Assembly (NCBI GenBank): GCA_964644655.1
Contig: CAZXYA010000255.1
Coordinates: forward strand, 1 to 12,323
Direction of reading: 5' to 3'
DNA length: 12,323 bases
From: JAFMDF01 sp964644655
GTDB taxonomy: Bacteria > Bacteroidota > Bacteroidia > Chitinophagales > Saprospiraceae
In this document: in pieces, positions 1 to 5,722 of the stretch
Layout: each line of letters begins with the position of its first letter
Position numbering within the stretch: the stretch's first letter is position 1
Made by a program: the position numbers and the translations under genes
Notes under the pieces: model-generated
Databases searched by the model: none
Seen by the model: only the letters and a program-made list of their open reading frames with translations
Told to the model about the DNA's origin: nothing

Positions 1-19
1 ATTTTCGCTCCCTTAAGCC

Positions 20-49
20 CCTCTCACCGAGCCCGCGAAGCGGGCGAGG
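20..49. repeat. GC-rich palindrome, REP-like
   Basis: A perfect 6-bp inverted repeat, GCCCGC (31-36) and GCGGGC (40-45), encloses a GAA loop. An outer CCTC (20-23) and GAGG (46-49) can extend the stem around a 7-nt bulge. The region is strongly GC-rich in an otherwise AT-rich window. No T-tract follows directly on either strand, so it does not look like a standard intrinsic terminator. It resembles the short REP-like extragenic palindromes that are dispersed in many bacterial genomes, but only one copy is visible, so repeat status is inferred. It could instead be the 3'-end hairpin of a gene lying left of the window. Confidence 0.4.
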
Positions 50-148
50 TAGAATATCAATAAATTTTTGTTACACAGTACTACTAAAATAATAAGAACT
101 TGTAGGGTAGTATTCAATCTATTGGGAAATCATCTTAAATTAAAATCC

Positions 149-1738
149 ATGCCTGTAAACGCTATCAATCGAAGAACCTTTTTAGAATTTTTAGGAAAAG
201 GAATCGCTCTTAGTTCGCTTGCGCCTACTTTAATACCATTAGCCACTTCTTATTATAAAGATTTAAAAGGCATTGCTCCTTCCAGAGAAGATAAATTAAA
301 ATTAGCCAAAGGCTTAGATTTTGAGGTTCTAATTAAATGGGAAGATGCGATTAGTGAGCAAGATACCTTTGGTTTTAATAATGACTTTACCGCATTTATT
401 CCACTCGACGCCAATAATCCAGATGATGGGATTCTTTGGGTCAATCACGAATATGTGGACCCCTTTTTTGTGTCCAATCATGTGGGAGGAGAGAAGTCAA
501 AGGAACAGGTAGAAAAAGAAATGTATAATGTAGGTGGTAGTATTTTGCGGGTTAAAAAGAATGAAAAAGGCAAATGGGAAATGGTCAAAGATGATCCCTT
601 AAATAAGCGGGTACATGGCATGACCGATATTCCCTTTAATTGGGACCATCCTATTGCTGGAAAAACCTCTGCGATGGGTACGCTTGGTAATTGCTCTGGC
701 GGCATAACTCCTTGGGGAACGATTCTTACTTGTGAAGAAAATTATGACCAATTTTACGGCGAACGAGATTTCAAAAGTGGGAAACGTATCGATAAAATGG
801 CATTCTTAGCTTGGCATACCCAATACGATAATCCACCAGAACATTATGGTTGGGTGGTAGAAGTAGACCCACATACAGGCAAAGCTCAAAAGCATGTCGC
901 TTTGGGCAGATGTGCTCACGAATGTGCTACTATTAAAGAATTAGAAGATGGTCGGTTAGTTGTTTATTCTGGTGACGATTCTGTTAATCAATTTTTATAT
1001 AAATTTATTAGTTCTGAACCAGGTTCTTTATCTAAAGGAACACTTTATGTGGCTAATACACTTTTAGGAAAGTGGATACCATTAGTCCATGAAGAAAATC
1101 CAATACTTAAGAAAAAATTTAAAGACCAAACAGATGTGCTCGTCCAAATGCGGAAAGCAGCTAAGTATCTCGGTGCAACCCCCTTAGACCGACCAGAGGA
1201 TATAGAAATTGACCCTGTCAATGGGAATGTATTAGTCTCTCTAACAAATAATTCTACTAAGAAAAATTATTTTGGGTCTATTCTAAAAATTGAAGAAACC
1301 GACGGCAACCATGCAGCATTGACTTTCAAACCTTCCCTTTATTTAGCAGGTGGTGAAGAAACAGGTTTTGCTTGTCCCGACAATATGGCATTCGACAAAG
1401 CAGGCAATCTTTGGATTACCTCTGATATTTCGGGTAGTCTAATGAATCAAGAACCTTATATTCCTTTTAAAAATAATGGCCTTTTTGTCGTCCCTCGTTC
1501 TGGACCACAAGCTGGTCAAGTGATTCAAATGGCAAGTGCGCCTGCCGATGCCGAATTAACGGGTCCTTTCTTCGCGCCTGATGGCAAGACCTTATTTTTA
1601 AGCGTACAGCACCCCGGAGAATATTCTACTGGCCCCGATGCCTTGTCTAGCCATTGGCCTGATGGGGGAGATAAAATACCTCGGTCAGCGGTAGTGGCTA
1701 TTACGGGGAAGACTTTGGATGCTTTGCAGGGGAGTTAG
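149..1738 (+). CDS. phoX: PhoX-type (DUF839) alkaline phosphatase-like protein, Tat signal
   Basis: Probably an exported phosphomonoesterase of the PhoX/DUF839 family; characterised members use calcium and iron and release phosphate from organic esters in the periplasm or outside the cell. I start at ATG 149 (529 aa) rather than ATG 68, because residues 7-18 then form a twin-arginine-like signal (RR at 8-9, then FLEFLGKG) followed by a hydrophobic stretch to about residue 33. Family signatures appear in order: WVNHEY (97-102), GNCSGG (180-185) then TCEENY (194-199), GRCAHE (253-258), RPEDIE (348-353), CPDNMAFD (409-416), and a C-terminal GPFFAPDG segment near 472-479. Cys182 sits where the iron-ligand cysteine of studied PhoX proteins is expected. 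Length fits the family. No clear ribosome binding site or Pho box is seen upstream. It is the only plus-strand gene and converges on the next one. The family call is firm; the substrate is inferred, and some DUF839 members have no proven phosphatase activity. Confidence 0.87.
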   Translation: MPVNAINRRTFLEFLGKGIALSSLAPTLIPLATSYYKDLKGIAPSREDKLKLAKGLDFEVLIKWEDAISEQDTFGFNNDFTAFIPLDANNPDDGILWVNHEYVDPFFVSNHVGGEKSKEQVEKEMYNVGGSILRVKKNEKGKWEMVKDDPLNKRVHGMTDIPFNWDHPIAGKTSAMGTLGNCSGGITPWGTILTCEENYDQFYGERDFKSGKRIDKMAFLAWHTQYDNPPEHYGWVVEVDPHTGKAQKHVALGRCAHECATIKELEDGRLVVYSGDDSVNQFLYKFISSEPGSLSKGTLYVANTLLGKWIPLVHEENPILKKKFKDQTDVLVQMRKAAKYLGATPLDRPEDIEIDPVNGNVLVSLTNNSTKKNYFGSILKIEETDGNHAALTFKPSLYLAGGEETGFACPDNMAFDKAGNLWITSDISGSLMNQEPYIPFKNNGLFVVPRSGPQAGQVIQMASAPADAELTGPFFAPDGKTLFLSVQHPGEYSTGPDALSSHWPDGGDKIPRSAVVAITGKTLDALQGS

Positions 1739-1779
1739 AGGTGTAAACAATTAATATCTGAATTATTATTTGCCAAGGT

Positions 1780-1818
1780 AAAAAAGAAGAGCATTAATCT
1801 ATTAATTAATACTCTTCT
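1780..1818 (-). terminator. Intrinsic terminator of the cohesin/dockerin gene
   Basis: AGAAGAG (1785-1791) pairs with CTCTTCT (1812-1818), and ATTAAT (1793-1798) with ATTAAT (1805-1810). One C/A mismatch separates the two stems and the loop is 6 nt. Read on the minus strand, the stem runs directly into six T (complement of 1780-1785), a classic intrinsic terminator about 50 nt beyond the stop codon at 1869. On the plus strand no T-tract follows, so termination of the phosphatase transcript here would be weaker. Confidence 0.8.
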
Positions 1819-1868
1819 AAAATGGTTCGTGTGAGAGGTTCAAAGCTATGACTTAATTCTTATTCGAT

Positions 1869-4800
1869 TCAATCATGGATAATCAGTTTCTTGGAAATAG
1901 TCGTATGTACTCCTCTTAAGGTAAAAAAGTAAACACCTTTAGGGTAATTAGTTAAGTTCACAATACCGCTATTAGGAGAACTATCTTGTAAATTTTCTTT
2001 AAGTATTAATTTACCTACACTATTATATACCGAAAGCTCTAATTTTTCATTTAATTGTTGACCTATTCTCCAATTAAAAATTCCAGTTTTGGAAGGGTTT
2101 GGGCTAATAGAAAAATTTTGAGTTAATATTTTGTTATCAAAACTTACACTATTCTCTATTTTTATACTACCGATATTAGAATTAGCTTCAACATTAATAA
2201 ATGAAGGGTCTGTTAGAATAATATCAGAAAGATTTAAGGTTGTTGAGTCTCCCAAATTGCCTATGGCTTTGAAATTTACAGAAAAGATAGTGGTATTATC
2301 GTCTACCGTAATTCCTTGTCCCGTAGGATTGTCCCAACTAAGAATTAATTGTCCTTCTTCTACTTTTGCCGTACCAAAATTTCCTGTACTTAATCCTGAT
2401 AAGTTTAAGTTATCAGTACCCTCATATGACAGAATAGAAGCATCCCATTCAAGGGTAAACTGTAATAATAAAATATTACTAAAACCACTAACTTCTATAT
2501 CAAACTGTGTATCACCACCTTCTGTAATACTTTTATCCTCTAGCTGAATACTTACTATAGCTTGGCTATTTCTTGAATTAGCAATTTTATTATCTGCTTC
2601 TGCAAAAACATTAGGGTTCGCTGAATTATCAACATCACCTAATTTTACACCAATAAAATCTTCATTTATTTGATCGCTCATGAGAGGGCTAAAAATCAAG
2701 TTTTCTGGAAAAGTAGTAGTGAAAGGATCAGAAGGAAGTTGAAAATCAGCGGGGATAAACCGCCAACTATCGCCTAAGTCAATACCTATTGGTGTTGCTA
2801 AGAAAATAGCCCTAGCTAAAGCCACATCTTGTGTATTTACCCTTCCGTCTCGATTAATATCTCCAGCAATTATTTTATAAGGGGAATCTAAGAGTGTTCT
2901 ACTAAGAAAATGTGCCCTGATTCTACCAACATCAACTGTACTTACACCATTTCTAAAGCTAGTATTTTTTCTAGGCGTAACGGTATAATTCCTATTTGTT
3001 TCTAAATCTGTAAAACTATAGTTTCCTGTATTATTTGTAGTTATAGTTTCTGTTTTTGCTCCTGCTAATTGAACATTGGCCAAAGCAATGTTTTCGTTGT
3101 CTTCCGTATAGATTCGACCAGTTATAGATGCCATATTTTCTTCGACACAAACACTTCCTTGTATAGTTTGCACTTCAATTGGTACAAAACCCGAAATGGT
3201 TCCATTTGCACTTGTAAAATTTATTGCAGTCGATTGGTCGGGCTGTCCACGCAATTCTACATCTAAAGAGAAAATTCTGGTATTATCAGGTACAGAATGA
3301 CCAACAGCGGTTGGATCATCCCAAGAAACCCTTAAACGACCATTCGGTAATAAATTAACATTCCCTACTGAGAAACTTAGCAAGTTAGGGCTTGAAATAC
3401 CTATAATTCTGGCAGTATTGGGATTATTCACAAAAATTTCATATTCAAAAGTTAGTATATCCTCAAAATTCCTAACTCTGATTGGAACAGAAACTACGGT
3501 ATTTGGAGGTCCACATACATCATCTTCACAATCAAATATGACCGCCTCTCCTGATTGACGAGAACCAATAGAAACCGTCCAGCAATAACAAATAGAATGA
3601 CAACCTATTTTGATTTCTACACAAACAACATAAAATCCTGTTCCAGGAAAACGACAGGTTGGCGCTCTACTAGTTGCTGATGATCCTACGAAACTAACGC
3701 CTTCTGGTACCGTCCAATTATAGGTCGCCCCAGCTATATTAGGCACTTGAGAAAAACTGGCTTGATCTCCTGATACAGTTGGCTCTACTCTTTGCACCAA
3801 TTGAGGTATAGGGGCACACCCCGAAGTATTTACACAAACTTTAACACAAAATTTAGACATCCCACAACTATTACTCACATAAAGGCAAGCAATATAGCAA
3901 CCACTTCCTAAATTAGCAAAACTATAAGTTGGATTTCGATCATCTCCTCTAGTCCTTAATGGTTCTACCGAATTTCCATCTTCATCTTCAAAAGACCAGT
4001 TAAATTGATTCCCAGTTGGTAAACTTGTCGCATCAAAATTAAATGAAGCAGGTTCTGTACCTATTCTATAATTGAAAAAACAAACGGGAGGAGCTTCTTC
4101 TTGACAAGGGACTTCTGGAATGACCACCCAAACACAACAATCAAAATCAACTAACTGCTGAGTTCTTGCGGTTAATCTATCAGGGCGAACATCCGTAAAA
4201 CACACTTCATAAATTCCTGGCCCAGGAAATCTACATTTAGGATTTAAAGACGTTCTACTTCCTTCAACAAAAGTTACATTCGCAGTAGCACCATTCTGCC
4301 TCCTAAAAGACCAACGTACGGCATCATCTCCACAAAAATTACTCTTAAAAGCAACTAATTGTGGCTCCACTTTATCTGGTGTATAAGTAAAACAGCTACC
4401 ACAATCTTCGCAAGAGTCATTTCCGCCTGTGGCATCTAATCTTTTGAAACAAATATTGTCAATGCTATAATCATTACCTGATCTAGCGAAAAAATTAATA
4501 GCCCCAAGTGTAATATTATTTGAGGTCTCTCCCTCACTAAATGCCCAAGTATGAACCAAACTACCATTTACCCTAAGTTCTGCTCTATTTTGGTCTAAGT
4601 CGATGATATGCTCTATAACATTATCATCAGTATAAGTAAATGTTGCATTTGGAGAGCTATTAATAATCGTTCTACTGCCAAGATATAGCATGCCACTTCT
4701 ATTTGGTTCAAAATAAATTCTAGCTGCTCTATTAGGGCTATTTCCATTATCTCCATGTTGTATGTGATAATAAGCCGTAGTTTCAATTTTCATAGACCAA

Positions 4801-5102
4801 CTCAATCGGTATCTACCTGTTGTTCTATTTCCCAATAAATACAATAAATCTGGTCTTGTACCATTATTGTCCCTTATTCTTAATTCTTTTCCAAAATTTT
4901 GGGGTGGAATATAAATTTCCCCTCTTGCCGAATTAGCACTCCAAAGTTCCCATTTACTATTAGTCGTACTTGGAAAATCTCCTAAAGGATATGCCTCAAA
5001 AACATCATTATCTAATTGTTGCCCTGGAATATCATCACAAATTTGACCAAAGACAACGTTAGAAAATAGCATAAAAAAGAAAATATAAATAAATTGCTTC
5101 AT
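1869..5102 (-). CDS. Secreted multidomain protein: LamG-like, PKD-like, two cohesin-like, dockerin-like, T9SS tail
   Basis: A 1077-aa protein, probably a cell-surface binding or structural protein; no enzymatic domain is recognised. Residues 1-20 are a signal peptide ending in VFGQ. Residues 35-221 look like a concanavalin/LamG-type beta-sandwich. Three Cys-rich PKD/Ig-like modules follow (about 228-333, 338-425, 428-513); the first and third share a CRFPG-x-G-[IF]-Y-x-V-C core. Cohesin-like module 1 (518-652) and module 2 (845-984) share an L-x-x-SWD-x-PT core followed by DNT-x-IFS. Between them lie a carboxypeptidase-regulatory-like fold (657-712) and a dockerin-like region (about 745-830). 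Its first calcium loop is canonical (D748, N750, D752, N756, D759); the second (GDVDNSAN, from 822) is degenerate. Residues 995-1077 form a T9SS type A sorting domain (SISPNPSKTG, then PKGVYFFTL). The ATG at 5102 is fixed by the signal peptide and lies just after the conserved leader. Domain calls are by eye; the binding partner is unknown. Confidence 0.85.
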   Translation of the reverse strand: MKQFIYIFFFMLFSNVVFGQICDDIPGQQLDNDVFEAYPLGDFPSTTNSKWELWSANSARGEIYIPPQNFGKELRIRDNNGTRPDLLYLLGNRTTGRYRLSWSMKIETTAYYHIQHGDNGNSPNRAARIYFEPNRSGMLYLGSRTIINSSPNATFTYTDDNVIEHIIDLDQNRAELRVNGSLVHTWAFSEGETSNNITLGAINFFARSGNDYSIDNICFKRLDATGGNDSCEDCGSCFTYTPDKVEPQLVAFKSNFCGDDAVRWSFRRQNGATANVTFVEGSRTSLNPKCRFPGPGIYEVCFTDVRPDRLTARTQQLVDFDCCVWVVIPEVPCQEEAPPVCFFNYRIGTEPASFNFDATSLPTGNQFNWSFEDEDGNSVEPLRTRGDDRNPTYSFANLGSGCYIACLYVSNSCGMSKFCVKVCVNTSGCAPIPQLVQRVEPTVSGDQASFSQVPNIAGATYNWTVPEGVSFVGSSATSRAPTCRFPGTGFYVVCVEIKIGCHSICYCWTVSIGSRQSGEAVIFDCEDDVCGPPNTVVSVPIRVRNFEDILTFEYEIFVNNPNTARIIGISSPNLLSFSVGNVNLLPNGRLRVSWDDPTAVGHSVPDNTRIFSLDVELRGQPDQSTAINFTSANGTISGFVPIEVQTIQGSVCVEENMASITGRIYTEDNENIALANVQLAGAKTETITTNNTGNYSFTDLETNRNYTVTPRKNTSFRNGVSTVDVGRIRAHFLSRTLLDSPYKIIAGDINRDGRVNTQDVALARAIFLATPIGIDLGDSWRFIPADFQLPSDPFTTTFPENLIFSPLMSDQINEDFIGVKLGDVDNSANPNVFAEADNKIANSRNSQAIVSIQLEDKSITEGGDTQFDIEVSGFSNILLLQFTLEWDASILSYEGTDNLNLSGLSTGNFGTAKVEEGQLILSWDNPTGQGITVDDNTTIFSVNFKAIGNLGDSTTLNLSDIILTDPSFINVEANSNIGSIKIENSVSFDNKILTQNFSISPNPSKTGIFNWRIGQQLNEKLELSVYNSVGKLILKENLQDSSPNSGIVNLTNYPKGVYFFTLRGVHTTISKKLIIHD
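2151..2570 (-). other. Cohesin-like module 2
   Basis: Encodes residues about 845-984 of the secreted multidomain protein. The segment begins with a beta-sandwich entry (SITEGGDTQFDIEVSGF) and contains FTLEWDASILSYEG and later LSWDNPTGQG. It matches the first module in the SWD-x-PT and DNT-x-IFS blocks, so the two arose by internal duplication or share a family. Similarity to cohesins is a family-level inference. Confidence 0.65.
2613..2870 (-). other. Dockerin-like module
   Basis: Encodes residues about 745-830. The first EF-hand-like loop reads GDINRDGRVNTQD and carries acidic or amide ligands at loop positions 1, 3, 5, 9 and 12, followed by the ALARAIFL helix. The second loop, GDVDNSAN, comes about 75 residues later and lacks the final acidic ligand. 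The long insert between the half-sites is unlike clostridial dockerins; this layout also occurs in other Bacteroidota secreted proteins. Confidence 0.65.
3147..3551 (-). other. Cohesin-like module 1
   Basis: Encodes residues about 518-652 of the secreted multidomain protein. It opens with a VVSVPIRVRNFEDILTFEYE strand pair and contains RVSWDDPTAVG and DNTRIFSLDVELRG, matching module 2. The module sits directly after the Cys-rich region and before the carboxypeptidase-regulatory-like fold. Confidence 0.65.
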
Positions 5103-5140
5103 AATTATTATTTTGATTTTTAGAAAATATAATCTCTGTC

Positions 5141-5163
5141 AAACAGAGAATAATGTGCTGTTT
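5141..5163 (-). promoter_or_regulatory. Second leader hairpin, copy A
   Basis: AAACAG (5141-5146) pairs with CTGTTT (5158-5163) around an 11-nt loop. In copy B the corresponding arms are CAAACAT and ATGTTTG, so the loop-closing pair changes from G-C to T-A without loss of pairing. A competing hairpin here, TCTCTG (5133-5138) with CAGAGA (5144-5149), would exclude this one. Confidence 0.55.
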
Positions 5164-5167
5164 AAAG

Positions 5168-5205
5168 AAAAAAAATCACCAGCCTTATCAAATAATTTAA
5201 GGTGG
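5168..5205 (-). terminator. Terminator-like hairpin in leader copy A
   Basis: On the plus strand CCAGCCTTA (5179-5187) pairs with TAAGGTGG (5198-5205), with one bulged nucleotide. Read on the minus strand, the stem is followed by a run of eight T (complement of 5168-5175), the form of an intrinsic terminator. It may end the acyl carrier protein transcript, about 180 nt past its stop codon, or act as an attenuator for the downstream secreted-protein gene. Conservation with copy B favours a role in the leader. Confidence 0.6.
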
Positions 5206-5384
5206 GATATGAAAAATTTGAGTAGTAATTTTTTTTTCATAAATTTATATTTTAAGTTAAAAAATTGGCTTCTACATATCGACTACAAACTGTTATAACA
5301 CCGCCTTTTAAGTCGGGAATACGGTGCTTTGAAAAGAAGAACTAAGGCTAAAAGGAGTGTATAAATAATAGTAGCATTCATGTC
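5206..5384. other. AT-rich intergenic stretch between ACP gene and leader copy A
   Basis: No gene is supported here. A small inverted repeat, CACCG (5299-5303) with CGGTG (5322-5326), has an 18-nt interior that allows two more GG/CC pairs. No T-tract follows it, so it is a weak structure. The promoter for the downstream minus-strand gene could lie here, but I see no clear TAnnTTTG box. A 61-codon plus-strand frame at 5113-5298 has no protein-like features and overlaps the conserved leader. Confidence 0.4.
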
Positions 5385-5642
5385 TTACTTATTGATAGTT
5401 GCGGGTATTTTTAATTGACGGAGGTATTCGATGGTATCATTAATCGTTTTCAACTCTTCCATTGCTTCGCAGTTGATACTTAAGCCTAAGTGACATTCAA
5501 ATTCCATTATTAATTCCGTAAAGTCCAAAGAATCTAAACCTAAATCTTTGGTGTAAGAAGCTTGTTTTGTAATTGCTTTTGGGGCTATTCCCATTCTTAG
5601 TAATATGGTTTCTATTTCTTGTTGGATTTTTTGTTTAGTCAT
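5385..5642 (-). CDS. Acyl carrier protein, stand-alone
   Basis: An 85-aa carrier protein of the phosphopantetheine-binding (PP-binding) family, cytoplasmic, which would hold acyl chains as thioesters on a 4'-phosphopantetheine arm. The attachment motif GLDSLD places Ser38 as the modified residue. The following helix, FTELIMEFE, is typical of the partner-recognition helix II. The length is near that of AcpP (about 78 aa). Residues such as Cys58 and a basic N-terminus (MTKQKIQQ) set it apart from the very acidic housekeeping AcpP, so it may be a specialised carrier. No ketosynthase, acyltransferase or phosphopantetheinyl transferase gene is next to it. It begins 80 nt after the propeller gene stop on the same strand and could be co-transcribed with it. 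No Shine-Dalgarno is visible before the ATG. Family call is firm; the pathway is unknown. Confidence 0.88.
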   Translation of the reverse strand: MTKQKIQQEIETILLRMGIAPKAITKQASYTKDLGLDSLDFTELIMEFECHLGLSINCEAMEELKTINDTIEYLRQLKIPATINK

Positions 5643-5722
5643 AAGAAATTAATTGTAAGTTTTACAAATCATTTTTGAGATGGCGGATAGGTAATTTTCA
5701 TTTTCACCCAATTCTGCAATTA

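Larger units (their letters stand above)
5115..5205 (-). promoter_or_regulatory. Conserved leader, copy A (upstream of cohesin/dockerin gene)
   Basis: This block is closely similar to 8631-8724, and both copies lie just before the ATG of a large secreted-protein gene (here 12 nt separate them). In transcription order it has three parts. First is a hairpin with a U-tract (5205-5168). Second is a short hairpin (5163-5141). Third is a nearly invariant block reading TTTGACAGAGA, then TATATTTTC and an A-run. The segment 5115-5145 differs from 8631-8662 by one substitution and one T insertion. The last block has a TTGAC and a TATATTTT element that could belong to a promoter, but no convincing -33/-7 pair of the Bacteroidota type (TTG, TAnnTTTG) with proper spacing is present in this copy. 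Function is inferred: attenuator, RNA leader, operator or promoter. Confidence 0.7.

Noticed and set aside
68..148. N-terminal extension of the phosphatase from ATG 68
   Set aside because: It adds 27 unremarkable residues before the twin-arginine signal, which works best near the N-terminus. Starting at ATG 149 puts the RR at residues 8-9.
2131..2547. A 138-codon plus-strand frame inside the cohesin/dockerin gene
   Set aside because: It lies opposite a well-supported coding frame covering cohesin-like module 2 and shows no protein-family features.
5113..5298. A 61-codon plus-strand frame between the two minus-strand genes
   Set aside because: It overlaps leader copy A, is rich in Asn, Leu, Phe and Lys as expected from AT-rich noncoding DNA, and has no recognisable motif.
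5385..5642. Carrier protein as part of a polyketide or nonribosomal peptide cluster
   Set aside because: No ketosynthase, adenylation, condensation or thioesterase genes are adjacent in the visible sequence.
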